From the NCBI GenBank assembly GCA_003184365.1, contig NKYR01000126.1, positions 19,650-83,649 on the forward strand: DNA of 64,000 nt. The letters run 5' to 3'. Positions 53,679 through 64,000 of the stretch are shown piece after piece. This stretch comes from Evernia prunastri. Its lineage: Eukaryota > Ascomycota > Lecanoromycetes > Lecanorales > Parmeliaceae. The notes below the pieces were generated by a model. It did not search any database. It saw only the letters and a list, made by a program, of their open reading frames with translations, and had not been told where the DNA came from. How positions within the stretch are numbered: position 1 is the stretch's first letter; each line of letters begins with the position of its first letter. Made by a program: the position numbers and the translations under genes.

Positions 53679-54987
53679 CGATACTGGGTCCGAGGGTCAT
53701 GGAGTGTTGTGAGAAAGGTGTGTGGTATCGAAGCTGCTCGTCGCTGAATTTGGTCGTTGCCAACTTTGATCCTAGCAAGAGGCAAAGGATTTTGCACTGA
53801 AGCAGGGAGCAGCGGGCGAGCAATTAAGATGTGGGAGATGACAAGGTCCACGGAGATGAAGATCCAGAGACCAGTGATGGAAGGCGTGCATGTTGCATAG
53901 GACTGCAAGAAGAATCTTCAAGCCCCAGAAGCGCCAAACTTTTTCCCAACTTTAGGCGCTAAATGCAAATTCCGGGTGGGACCCTCGGGCCCGAACGTCG
54001 GTTCCAGGTTCACGATCCTTCCTGCTTCCCCCAATGTACAATGTACAAGTACCTCGCCTGGGTTCCTTGCCTGGCTTTATGGACAGCCTCACTTTTCTCA
54101 CTTTTCCCCATTTCATTGGCTCTAATTGCTTCTTGCTTCGAGACGTCTTCATCGCTGCCGTTGGTGCAGTACAAAGGTACGAATGGGAGGCTTAAGATCC
54201 TGTATGATTCTGCTTCCACATTATGCAGAGTTGTGCCTTTAGTTGCATGCTGGAATAGTGTATGCTCAAATCAGGGGCGTTGGGCAGCAACCGGCCAACC
54301 AACCTGCAGCGAACCCCACGGGGAGAAGCATTCCCATGCTGAAAGAACCATTCAGAGAGAATACCGACAATGCAAAAGTTGACCAGACTCTAAAAGACGT
54401 TCGCTTTGAGTCTGAGAGAGAGAGGGAGAGAGAGAGGGAGAGAGAGAGGGTGGAGAGGGGGAGAGGGAGAAAGAGATGGCTAGTCCACTACTGTCTGTGA
54501 GGCGGCCATTTACTCATTTCCATGTCAAGGACTTATTACTACTTATTACTCGTCGACGTGGCTCCAATAATTGGTCGCCCAACTCTTATCACTCGACACT
54601 GGAACACGCGGACCTGACGCAAGATTCAGCGTGACTACTTTCTCTTCTTTATACTGGTAACTCATTCTTCTCTATCTCCTTCCTTCCTTCATTCATATAC
54701 TGTCACTCTAAACAATTCGACACGTCTATGCCATTCGCTTTTTTGGGTAGTCCGGCTCATCGTCTTGCTTCACACGTCAACTTGACTTAGCTTCTTTTCC
54801 CTCAGTCATGACCTTTTTTCCGTCTTACTTTGCATCCCCTGCTTATTCATTGATGCCCCTCCTTCCGTAAAGCTCCCAATTGGTCGCTAGGACCCTCTTT
54901 GGCAAGACAGAGAAGACTATATGAGCAATCGAACATTATTCTATCCTCTTCATTGCAACTGCGCCGTCGTGAAGAAAGCAGACCAAC
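53679..54987. other. Intergenic region with a GA-rich microsatellite
   Basis: 1.3 kb with no recognised gene. It holds the microsatellite at 54412-54476 and pyrimidine-rich leader sequence before the next gene. Confidence 0.5.
54412..54476. repeat. GA/GAGG microsatellite
   Basis: A purine run built of GAGAGA and GGGAGA units, about 65 bp, interrupted by a GTGG. Confidence 0.85.
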
Positions 54988-57900
54988 ATGCCTCTTTACG
55001 CCAATCCTCCTCCATATTTCTGGCATAAGATTGAGAGTGTCCATTTGAGCTACTCAGCGACGCCGACTTTCATCCCCCCTACACCGCCAGTACTTGTGTC
55101 ACCTCACAATCCGTTCGGGGTTGCACTAGAACCAGAGCCAGAGCCGGAAGCCCCTGCTGATGAGAACAAGGACGATCCGCCGAAGCCGGAAGCGCAAGCC
55201 TCAGAAGAGGCTCCTCCTATTGAGCCTGGTATGTACGCTGACCGCCTGTAGATGCATCATAGCTGACGCTCATTTGGCAGAGGCTAATGCAGGGGAAGCC
55301 GCAACTCTTAAGCCTGATGCTCCAGCCGAAGGAGCTGCTGAAAGTGATGAGGTGGTAGCTGATAGCACTCAGCCCAAAGCAGACGAGGTAGCGGCAGATT
55401 CTGCACCAACCGAAGAGACGGCACCACCGCCTGAGCAACCGCAAGACTCCGCTGCACTTGCTGAAGAAACCGCTCCCGAAGGACCCAAGGAGGCTGCAGC
55501 AGCGGAGCCGGAAGCTCCCGCTCCAGAAGAATCTCCAGCGTCCCCTGAAGCTGCCGCAGATACCCCAGCATCTGATCTACCACCAACAGAGGCGCTAGCT
55601 GAGGAGACTAAGTCTGAGGAGCCGCCACCTCCTGCACCAGAAGTACCTGTGGGAGAAAAATCAAAAGAAAGAAAATTAAAGAAAGGGAAGTTGTCGAAAA
55701 CGGCTCAGGTGAGAGAGAAAGAAGATTTAAGAAAGCCCAAGTCTTCGAAGCATACTGTGGATGGCGAGAAAGACGAGGACAAGAAATCCAAACCCTCCAA
55801 AAGCGCTCTCGTCCGCAAGAAAGGTGACAAGAATAAGAAGTCTAAATCTGGGCCAGTCGAGGCACCACCCGCAGATACCCCGCCAGCAGAGGCACCTGTA
55901 GAGGCTGTTCCAGCAGATGTACCTACAGAGACACCTCCGGCAGATGCACCCGCAGAAGTAGCTCTAGCAGACGCGGCTGCAGCAGAGGCTGCTCCGGCAG
56001 AGGGAAATCCAGCAGAATCCCCACCTGCAGATCCTGCGCCATCAGACCCTTCACCAGTCGAAGCTGTACCACCAGAACCAGCGCCAACCGAGGCTGTTCT
56101 CACCGAACCCGCGGTAGAAGAAGCTCCTCCAGCAGACGCTGCAGGAGACGCTGCAGGAGACGCTCCAGCAGACGCTCCAGCAGAAGATGTCGCAGCTTTC
56201 GAAAAGCCATCTGCGGAAATCCCAGCGGAAGCCGATCCCGCCTCAGCATCAGCTGACGCAGCTGACGAATCCACCCCTACAGATGCAGCTCCAGCCGAGG
56301 CAGTTCCAGTAGAAACAGCGACAGACGCTCCTACGACGGAAGATGCTCCTGCTGAATCAGGATCTAGCGAAGACAAAACCACAGCAGACGAATCCGCTGA
56401 AAGCAAGCCAGACGAGGCTGAACCAAAGCTTGGTGATACATCTGCTGAGGTCGCATCTGAAGAACCAAGTTCTGCGGACGCCTCTGAGCCTGTACTTGAG
56501 GCACAACCTGTCGAAGAAGCCGCCAAGGAGGCTGAGCAGCCTGCTGCTGAAGCATCAGCAGAGGAAACCCCGGCCGTCGCTGAAGCATCATCTGCTGAGG
56601 CAGTCCAAAATGGTTTGGACGATAATAGCAGCAAGGAGCCTGAGCCAACTGCCGCTGAAGAACCTGTGCCAGCAGAGTCAGTCGCTCCAGCTAAAGGAGG
56701 AGTCGAAGCAGCTGAGGTTGCTGAGTCTGAAGCTGCTCCTGCTGCCGAAGAGACCCCTCAAGCCTCACCTGCAGAGCCAGAGCCGACACAGACGACAACA
56801 GAAGAGCCCGCGGCCGCAGAACCACCAGCAGAGGTAGCCGCGCCGGCGAGCGAGGAGCCGGCACTCGACCCACCCGCAGCGGAAGCCCCGCCGGCCGCTG
56901 AAGAGCTAGCTCCGGAGGCACCAGCGAAGGAGGCCCCGGCGGCGATCGAGGAGCCCGCACTCGACCCACCAGTAGTGGAAGCCCCCGCGGCGAGCGAAGA
57001 GCCGGCACCTGATCCACCCGCGGAAGTAGCCCCAGTAACTGTCGACGCCGCTCCAGAAGCCCCAGCGGAAACAACTCCCGAGGTCATCGAAATAGCACCA
57101 GACCTAGCCGCGGAAGCAGCCCCAGCGGCGACCGAAGAGCCAGCACCAGACCCAGCCGCAGAGGTGGCCCCAATAATCGTCGACGCCACACCGGAAGCCC
57201 TAGCAGAACCACCCGCTGAGGTCATCGAAGTCCCAGACCCAGCTCCAGCAGAGATGGACACTGCCATTCTCGAAGAAGAGCACCCTGCCGCTGACGTCGT
57301 TGAACTCGCCCCACCTTCTCCATCGTCCTCAAAACGCCGCCACCGCTCAGGATGGGAGCGCGAGCGCCGGCACAGCAAATCCTCCTCCAAGGGAAGCATG
57401 GAATTGCCCCTTTCAATCGGCTCGCGCAAACGGCGCGAAAGTGATGTCACCAACAGCACCTCCAAATCCGCCGAAGTTGACGAACTGCTCAAGCAGGCGA
57501 AGGAGAAGCGGTTGACCAAACATCATTCGTCATCACCGAGGCCCGGTGAAGGCAGTCTGGTGTCTTCAGACCGGCCTACAGCGGAACGGAGATCCAGCAG
57601 ACGGGATAAGGAGCCCGAAGACAAAGGCAAAACTGCGACGTTTCGCCCGAAACTCCTCGACATGCTCCCTCGGGCCGAATCCAACACCAGCGTGCTCATC
57701 CGCGTCAACGATGAAAAGAAGACATCGAAACCCTCCTCCCACTCCGGCGCTCGACCCCGCCGTTCCACCACGGCCTCGTCCCCTTCGCGTCGCGAGCGCC
57801 AGTCTCGGGCCCGCTCCGCGGACCGCAGACCCAGAGCCAGTAGCGACCCCGACGACGAAGAGGCGAGGAAGGAGCGGAGGAAGAAGCGCGAGGAGCTGGA

Positions 57901-58117
57901 CCGGGCCGAGGCGGAGACGAAGAGGGAGCTGCGGAAGAAGAGGCGGGAGTTGGAGGAGGCGCAGGAGGCGGCGCGGCGGGCGAGGGAGGGGAGGAAGAGG
58001 GAGAGGGAAAGGGAGGTGGAGAGGAGGCGGAGGGACGATCGGGAGAAGGACAGGGGCGGGATGAGGCCACGGGAAGGGGGGGCGAAGAGTCTGCTGAGGA
58101 GGATTTTCAGTGGATGA
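54988..58117 (+). CDS. Large Ala/Pro/Glu-rich low-complexity protein
   Basis: Exons 54988-55228 and 55281-58117 with a 52-bp intron; 1,025 aa. The N-terminus MPLYANPPPYFWHKIESVHL and the following STATPTFIPPTPP-like stretch appear folded or conserved. About 650 residues are then dominated by Ala, Pro and Glu in imperfect units such as EEPAPDPPAEVAP and VDAAPEAPAE. A Lys-rich block (KERKLKKGKLSKTAQVREKE) interrupts it near residue 210. The C-terminus is basic and Ser-rich (SSKRRHRSGWERERRHSKSS) and ends in a charged coiled coil (RKKREELDRAEAETKRELRK) and the tail SLLRRIFSG. No enzyme motif, signal peptide or TM. Function unknown; probably disordered or structural. Confidence 0.75.
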
Positions 58118-58647
58118 CGGAAGGCGGTTTTGAGAGACGAAGATATGCTGTGGTAACGAATCGGCGTCTGTGATTGAGCTATCATGTACATCCAGTTTCT
58201 CTGCTGCGTGTATCTCTACTGGAAAGGCATGGGGGAGGAGGGGCATCTGTACGATTAACGATCCCTTTCTTGGGGTAATATAGAGTCCGTAATAACACAT
58301 GCTTCATCTATTTACACAATGTCTGAATTGAACTGTTCGCTCGCAGATCCAGCAAGCGCCTCGTGGTCCTTGGATTGATTCAGACCCGGGTACTGCGCGG
58401 AAAAAAGGGACCGTCCTCCGAGAATATCCAGCGTGGACATATAACTGATAAGTGGGTGATCGACTCCTTCAAACCTGATCTGAATAACAGGCATAATCCG
58501 TAAAAAAAGGAATAACGAATACAGATATTCCCACACCCGGTCGTAAATCATTGGTGAAAAACCCGTCCTCATCCATCCAGCCGTATAAGGTAGGTAGGCT
58601 CGCCGAATCGATCGAAAAAAAAGAGGCGCGAGAAACAACCTCAAAGC
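58118..58647. other. Convergent 3' region
   Basis: 530 bp between the stops of the Ala/Pro/Glu-rich protein and the zinc-cluster gene; nothing recognised. Confidence 0.5.
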
Positions 58648-60825
58648 CTAGACCTCGCCTCCGAACGCCCCACTCTGCGCGAAGCTGTTCTGATACCCTC
58701 TCAGCGTCGCCCAGAGCTCCGGGACTTCGGCCTCGTCGCTCAGCCAATCGCCCGTCGGGCTGACCATGTCCAGTTTCTCCAGCACGGCCAGAGACGCCCT
58801 CAGGTACGTCTCGCTCCGCTGCGCCAGGTCCCCCTTGCGGGCGAGGGGCGCGTGCAGCAGGACCCGGGCGATGCGGTTGATGTCGTCGAGGAACGAGTTG
58901 CCCAGCGGTTCCGTGTTGACCTCGTTGATCTGGCCGAGGAGGATGAGGAAGGACTTGACTATGTCCTCACGCTCCGCGGCAAGATCTTGTTCCGTGGTAC
59001 CGGAGTGGTCATCCGGGTCGTATTTGCTCAGAATGGGGGCTATGACGCCCGGAGATGATGCCCCGTCGGTATTCCCGGAGCCCGATTTGCTTGAATTGTA
59101 GGCGTCACAAAGATTCCAATACTTATCGACGAGATACAAGCGTGTGCCTAACTGGGTGGTATAAATTTTAGCCTTTTGTATCTCATATTGAAGGCGCCGA
59201 CGCTCCTCAGGTCGGTTGAAGTCAATCCGTGCGTTATCGAAGCCGTTGGTCGCGTGCCGGGCCAACTCCTGGGCGACGGAGGCTCCGGGGTTTGGAGAAG
59301 GGTACTTTGGCCCTCGTGACTGAGGTGATGGAATCTCGAAGGTAAGGACAAGCTCACTAGGAAGACCGTCGAGCATGCGCTTGACGGACTGTAACGAAGC
59401 CTCTAGGACCTTCTTTTGCCGCTCCCAATCGATGACGGTATCGACTCCGCCAACTAGCTCCATGGCTGCTAGGTCATTGTAGGTGGATAATACTCGAACA
59501 TTGGCGTTGAAACCAGCTATTGCAGGAATGAGGCCTGGAGGCTGCATGTCGATATGGACGTGCTCTGGCGTAATGTAACCATCGTCAACTTCGACAGGTA
59601 AAGGAGGATATGGATCTGATCGTGTTACTGGTGGCATAAGCAAGTCCCATTGCGACACGCCAGCCTGCTGGATTAATTTTACCCCGGAGAATAAAGCCCA
59701 AAAGGCTCTACCTCCCAATTCTCGCATCAATTGATCGACACCGACATGATGGGGTCCCTCAAGAGCATGGCCATTTGCTGTCATTCTAGCTGCTGGTAGG
59801 GTGTGACCGTTCGTATTTGTAGCGCTCGTCACATTGACCTTGTGAAGACCGACTGTTGCAGATATAGCCATGCACTGCTTGAAGTAGTGGATGGCGGACT
59901 GCCGATTGGACGTTTGAAAGCATGTCAGTCCCTGCAGGTAGCTGACCGCAGCGTCAAGAACCGACATTTTACGGTCCAAGTATGCGGGGCCCAGAGCCTC
60001 CATTGCTATTTTATGACAGCGATCTACCAGATCCACGGGATTTGAATACAACGAGTCCATTTGCTGATAGTGATCCGTTTGCACACCGTCGCTGATATGT
60101 TGCCGAGGTCTACGAGGGAAGCAAGCCACCAAATAGCCAACCATGGAGGCGATCAGAGCGAGAAACGTCGGACTGGTCAGGTCTTGGCGCCGACGGAAGG
60201 CATCCCGAAAGGATTGCTCATGAGGAAGCGGTACAAGAGGATATATGAAGGTGAAGTAGTCATCGACCAGGCGCTCAAGCATAGGAATGGGACATATCGA
60301 ATCTGCGGAAAGCACCTGCTGCTGAGAGAAGTAGGCGAGTGTTTGAGCAGCATGTGTGGGCGAAGAAGGATGCGGTTGAGGCATTGCTGGCCCTTCCGGT
60401 GAATCATATTTTCTCTTGAGACTCTCAGCGTGTTTATTAGGAGGACCTCGACGCTTGCTCGGTCGTTCAAAGGTACATGGAATCTGGAGACCCTCACAAG
60501 CCTTGCATGGTTGTTGTTCGTCGCACTTCACTTTTCGTATAGAGCATGAGTCACAAGCTTTACGTAGCCGGGCTTTTATCTCGCCCGAGTGACCATGATT
60601 CTTGCCGGTGTGGTTGTTCGATGGTGTTTGCGCCTGAGTCGGAGGCGCGAGTTGAGGGTCGACGTCAGGAAAGATGGGATTGGACGCGTTCGGAGGCAGG
60701 TTCGGTAGAGGAGGGTAAGGCATGTAACTATTAGAGAGGGAAGGACTCTGCTGTGGCAGCATCGGCGCACTGGGAGCGGCGCCATATGCGGACATGTTGC
60801 GCTCAGTTTTTGGATGACCGTCCAT
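58648..60825 (-). CDS. Zn2Cys6 transcription factor, AmyR/BglR (COL-26)-like
   Basis: Single exon, 725 aa from the ATG at 60825 (MDGHPKTERNMSAYGAAPSA). The binuclear cluster is CDSCSIRKVKCDEQQPCKAC and ends at GLQIPC, with Cys91, 94, 101, 107, 110 and 117, followed by the basic PSKRRGPPNKHAESLKRKY. The middle-homology region spans about 190-560 (DYFTFIYPLVPLPHEQSFRD; LDAAVSYLQGLTCFQTSNRQ). The cluster with RLRKACDSCSIRKVKCDE and RRGPPN resembles regulators of starch, glucose and beta-glucosidase genes in filamentous fungi (AmyR, BglR, COL-26). Which one is uncertain. It is expected to be nuclear. Confidence 0.85.
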   Translation of the reverse strand: MDGHPKTERNMSAYGAAPSAPMLPQQSPSLSNSYMPYPPLPNLPPNASNPIFPDVDPQLAPPTQAQTPSNNHTGKNHGHSGEIKARLRKACDSCSIRKVKCDEQQPCKACEGLQIPCTFERPSKRRGPPNKHAESLKRKYDSPEGPAMPQPHPSSPTHAAQTLAYFSQQQVLSADSICPIPMLERLVDDYFTFIYPLVPLPHEQSFRDAFRRRQDLTSPTFLALIASMVGYLVACFPRRPRQHISDGVQTDHYQQMDSLYSNPVDLVDRCHKIAMEALGPAYLDRKMSVLDAAVSYLQGLTCFQTSNRQSAIHYFKQCMAISATVGLHKVNVTSATNTNGHTLPAARMTANGHALEGPHHVGVDQLMRELGGRAFWALFSGVKLIQQAGVSQWDLLMPPVTRSDPYPPLPVEVDDGYITPEHVHIDMQPPGLIPAIAGFNANVRVLSTYNDLAAMELVGGVDTVIDWERQKKVLEASLQSVKRMLDGLPSELVLTFEIPSPQSRGPKYPSPNPGASVAQELARHATNGFDNARIDFNRPEERRRLQYEIQKAKIYTTQLGTRLYLVDKYWNLCDAYNSSKSGSGNTDGASSPGVIAPILSKYDPDDHSGTTEQDLAAEREDIVKSFLILLGQINEVNTEPLGNSFLDDINRIARVLLHAPLARKGDLAQRSETYLRASLAVLEKLDMVSPTGDWLSDEAEVPELWATLRGYQNSFAQSGAFGGEV

Positions 60826-61416
60826 GGCAATCCGGTACTTCTTCGGATATACTTCGGGGACGGTAGAGATGGGTATGATCAAGAATCAGAAACAATTGAG
60901 GTTGAAGTCTGTTGATGAAATTATGCCGTATGACCGGCAGATATATCTGTGACCGATTGGTTGCAGTGGTGTTGGCGAAAGCAATGAGAGTGAACTGGAG
61001 CAACACCACGTCCCTCGACACTAGGGCAACTAGCGTGCCAAGACTGAAAATTTCACCGAAGTGCTGGCGGTACTTCGGATTCTCGGCATCAGGTGGCAAG
61101 CTAAGATATCATCGGTATCATCTCCGCTTCACTTTCTATTCTTCCTTGATTTTACATCTACATGCTGTCGTCAAGAGAATTGTTTGATATAAGTAAAGTC
61201 TAGGGCGTCTATGATTGTTCCATCTGTTGTAAATCAGGGTTCAGAGCAGCTGTGCAGTATGAGCCAAGTCTTTCAAATTCATCCGATGACAATCAGACAA
61301 TAACATGGCCACTAAATTTTTGGTACGTATATTTGAGAACAGCGATAGCTTTGCACTGTCGCATGAAATCAGCTATGAGATCCACTCCGCAGTATTCTTA
61401 CCTACACAATTGTCCA
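60826..61416. other. Intergenic region
   Basis: Promoter of the zinc-cluster gene and 3' flank of the nuclease. No gene recognised. Confidence 0.5.
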
Positions 61417-62321
61417 TCACGCAGCGGCCGATAAAGCATTCAACCAAGCCCCCAACCGATACCCTCCTTTGCTAATCTGCAACTCAATATACGGCACCGC
61501 CCCTGTATAATAAGTCCCATCGAGCTCCACGCCCGACTCATCATTCTGTAGCACATACTGACAATTCAACGTATTGGCATTCTGCGCCCATTCAAGAGCG
61601 CAATCACTAGCCGTCGTAATATCCACACAACTGACCCAATCATCCTTTTGACTCGCATACGTCCCGTTATCGATCTGCGCAATCAACGTAGCCGCAAACG
61701 AGTCCACCGTAGCCGTGCTGTTTTCACCGCCCGCGAGCTTCTCAACCATATGTGTATCCCAGCAGGCGTGGAGGTTGGTGTCAGTGCCATCCCACGTGAC
61801 GGAGATGTCGTTGCCGCCGACCTCCTCCGCTTCGTCATGTAGAGGCTGCGTGATGTCGCCTAGGAAGTGGATAAGGAACTCCATGGCCTGCTTGCGGTTC
61901 GTTGCCGAGAGACTGGTGTCTTGCACGCGGGAGGTATAGTTGGCAATGGCGGAGATGCTGCAGCCCTTCGTAGTGCAGTCGCGGGAGAAATTAACCGAGC
62001 AGGAGGTCGGCGGGGAGTCTTCTGCGTCGATGAAGCTGGCGCGATGTCTGTTAGCGAAAGCTGAAGGGAGATTGGGTGGAGGGTGACTCACTGATAAGGC
62101 GCGCTGAATTTCCCTGCCGTGGTATAGCGGTAGTCATCTGCCCAGCTGGCAACCGAGGCCATAGAGACATCCTCCCCTAATATGCCGGCCACGTACGTCT
62201 TTGCCGTGGAAGTCAAGTAGTTGTTGGCTATGGTAGCCACAGTCGCATGGCCGACGACGCCCCACGCATGAGCGCATGGGAGCGCGCAGAGAGATGCCGC
62301 AAGTGGGATGTATGGATGCAT
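61417..62321 (-). CDS. Secreted S1/P1 nuclease
   Basis: Exons 62321-62092 and 62035-61417; 282 aa. Signal peptide MHPYIPLAASLCALPCAHA, then the mature start WGVVGHATVATIA; the N-terminal Trp and the following His bind zinc in this family. Other zinc-site motifs are ASWADDYRYT, FLGDITQPLHDEAEEVGGND and NLHACWDTHMVEKL. Cys residues match the family disulfides. Such enzymes cleave single-stranded DNA and RNA and 3'-nucleotides outside the cell for phosphate and nucleoside supply. Splicing restores APYHFIDAEDSPP. Intact. Confidence 0.94.
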
Positions 62322-63032
62322 ATCCGCGAAATATATAGGTGTCTGAGAGGATGGGTAGGTAGACGTATTTTGGACTCGAGGAAGGGGAGATAGAGCAAGT
62401 AAGAGCCCTTCTTAAGGGATGCTCATGCGCGACTCCTCCTGCTAGATCCAGGTACACCATATGATGGTACCTGCATGGCTCATAGGGGCAGCCCGAACGT
62501 CATTCTTTGTCGGAGTGAAACCATCTGGCGCAGTCATGTGCTTGGATGAGAGGCAGAGCGTGACCCTGACGAGGATCGTCCTTTGTTCCTTGCCATCCCT
62601 CGGTCCATACATATGACAGGGATGTACGGTGATTGGCCCTTACAAAGACTTCAACCGAGAAGGAATTCTTGGCAGGTCCGAAGGCAAATTGGTTGCATAG
62701 ATCGCACGCAACGCTATTCGAGGTTGTCGTTGGAGGCTTTGGCGCGTAGGTGGCGTTGCTAATTTGGGAACCCCTTGCCTCGGAGCGATTATCTGCAAGT
62801 AGAAGGAGCTTAACTGCCAAGGCTCGGTGCAAATGTTTGTCAATAATTCAGCTCTGAATGCACACGCAGTAGATGATTCTGGAAATTTTGATTAACTATC
62901 AATGAGGTAGGTAATTACAAGAAGTTGGTATCTAATGAGTGAAAGGATCAATGTCCAATCCAAAGATGTTTGGTTTGCCCTGGGTATAATGAACTCCTCC
63001 AAGACGCCGAGATGCATGCCGCTAAGAAGCAA
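62322..63032. other. Intergenic region
   Basis: 711 bp. Includes the nuclease promoter, with a TATATAT run only about 10 bp upstream of its ATG, too close to be its TATA box. A minus frame at 62500-62832 lacks an ATG and homology. Confidence 0.45.
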
Positions 63033-64000
63033 TTACGAAGAAATAATGGTAACAGGAGCAGGCTTCTCCGTCGTCGTAACCGTCACAGTGACTGTTACTG
63101 TAGCCTGGCCATTGCCAGCCCCAACCTTTTCATTCACCTGCGGTCCCATTGGGGCAGTCGTGATGCCGGCATTATCAGCGCTTGTTGTTGATGTGCTTGT
63201 CATACTTGCTTCTGTGGGTTGGAGGCTGTCAGGGTTACCCGTTGGAGACTGGGAAGAAGACTGTACAACAGGCGTCGAAATCTCTGGGTAGGACTGCGAT
63301 GTTCGGGAAGTAGGAGTTGAGGCTTGCGCGCTGTTTTCGCTAGGCATGGCTCGGTCGTTCACGTTTGCAGTGACGATACCAAATAAGGCCTTTGGAACTG
63401 ACAAGACAGCTGCTGTAGTGGATGATGCTAGAGACGTAGCCTCTGACTCAGGAGCATCGCTCAAAGTATTGGAGTTCTGGACTTGATGAGCTGTAGCCGT
63501 CACCACAGTTACTGAAGGATTGAGTGCTCGTGATTGAGTCTGCGAGCTTGATGGCGCGGAAGTGGTGGATGTACCCGGTGATACAGCAGATGCGTCTACT
63601 TGGTCCGAGTCTTGATCTTGTGAAGCTGTGGTGGCTACAGCAAGTACCGAGGGAGCGAGCGTCATTGTCTGGCTCTGGAAGGTCGAGGACGTCACGGACT
63701 GCACGGGGTTTTGCGCGGTAACACTTTGTGTGGTTTGGCTGGAATCTCCCTCGGCTTGTAACATCAGGGCTGGCTGCGATGTGACGGCCACCGGAACGGT
63801 GGTGGAAGACGGCAGACCAGCAAGTATACTAGCGGCCATGCTTGGAACAGCGCATTGCACCACAACCCCAGTCAGGCCTGTGGGCTTCGGAAGCGCATAG
63901 CATGATTGGCCTCGAGGACAGCTCTTCAATACATAAGTCCCACCGGATTGACATTCAGCCATCTCTCCAAGAACGCAAACATATGCTTGGCTCGGGTCAC
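63033..64000 (-). CDS. Ser/Thr-rich surface or secreted protein, 3' part (5' end outside window)
   Basis: The frame is open to the right edge, so the start is missing; about 322 codons are visible. The first part, SQAYVCVLGEMAECQSGGTY followed by VLKSCPRGQSCYALPK, is a Cys-rich module resembling fungal chitin-binding type (CBM19-like) domains often found after signal peptides or enzymes. It is followed by about 250 residues of Ser/Thr-rich sequence with a TVTVTVTVTTTEK repeat near the end, typical of O-glycosylated wall proteins. No GPI signal is evident at the terminus (VTIISS). The catalytic part, if any, lies outside. The domain assignment is tentative. Confidence 0.6.
   Translation of the reverse strand, partial: DPSQAYVCVLGEMAECQSGGTYVLKSCPRGQSCYALPKPTGLTGVVVQCAVPSMAASILAGLPSSTTVPVAVTSQPALMLQAEGDSSQTTQSVTAQNPVQSVTSSTFQSQTMTLAPSVLAVATTASQDQDSDQVDASAVSPGTSTTSAPSSSQTQSRALNPSVTVVTATAHQVQNSNTLSDAPESEATSLASSTTAAVLSVPKALFGIVTANVNDRAMPSENSAQASTPTSRTSQSYPEISTPVVQSSSQSPTGNPDSLQPTEASMTSTSTTSADNAGITTAPMGPQVNEKVGAGNGQATVTVTVTVTTTEKPAPVTIISS

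Noticed and set aside
53271..53747. 158-aa plus-strand frame opposite the DUF3253 gene
   Set aside because: The minus strand matches a known family; the plus frame matches nothing.
55705..57519. Long minus-strand Ser/Gly/Ala frames opposite the Ala/Pro/Glu-rich gene
   Set aside because: They are mirror frames of a biased GC-rich repeat; no motifs, no splice logic, and the plus strand has a coherent gene.

Overview
The window is nuclear DNA of a filamentous ascomycete (Pezizomycotina). Evidence: GT-AG introns of about 50-130 bp in most multi-exon genes, a Fus3/Pmk1-type MAP kinase with a TEY loop, Zn2Cys6 and C2H2 regulators, a DUF3455 secreted protein, an S1/P1 nuclease, a fungal NLR-like receptor and a chromodomain Ty3/Gypsy element. 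I cannot place the class with confidence. Five single N characters (148, 668, 1227, 2157, 16483) look like collapsed scaffold joins, so sequence next to them should not be trusted.

Layout. (a) 1-3796: stacked near-identical pieces of the 3' half of one Gypsy element (integrase C-terminus, chromodomain), a 223-bp LTR, then decayed repeat DNA. (b) 3797-16065: housekeeping block of NOP13-like, INO80 subunit IEC3-like, cytosolic TrpRS, a PRELI/MSF1 lipid-transfer protein, a DUF3455 secreted protein, mitochondrial ketol-acid reductoisomerase and a PLP threonine/serine dehydratase. (c) 16066-32463: accessory region. It holds two DNA elements whose ends I can define by terminal inverted repeats and 9- and 10-bp target duplications, a DEDD exonuclease/zinc-finger gene between them, a two-TM membrane protein divergent from an intact alpha/beta-hydrolase-NB-ARC-TPR receptor, two diverged C2H2 paralogues in opposite orientation around an unknown gene, and small inverted-repeat (MITE-like) sequences. 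(d) 32464-53678: dense conserved genes, namely isocitrate lyase, OTU deubiquitinase, thiol methyltransferase, MFS drug transporter, UTP15, a class I methyltransferase, SEC24, the Pmk1-type MAPK, uroporphyrinogen-III synthase, ERV1, a prolyl 4-hydroxylase-like dioxygenase and a DUF3253 protein. (e) 53679-64000: a long Ala/Pro/Glu-rich protein, a Zn2Cys6 regulator, a secreted S1/P1 nuclease and the 3' part of a Ser/Thr-rich cell-surface or secreted protein that runs off the right edge.

Most neighbours are unrelated, as is usual in fungi, and many pairs share short divergent promoters (NOP13/IEC3, TrpRS/PRELI, HEM4/ERV1, methyltransferase/SEC24). The most system-like arrangement is at 21700-26434: a receptor with hydrolase, NB-ARC and TPR domains shares a 236-bp divergent promoter with a two-TM membrane protein, inside a transposon-rich island bounded by conserved genes. 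A receptor/partner role in fungal non-self recognition is inference. Exon boundaries are my manual splice predictions, checked for reading-frame continuity and family conservation.
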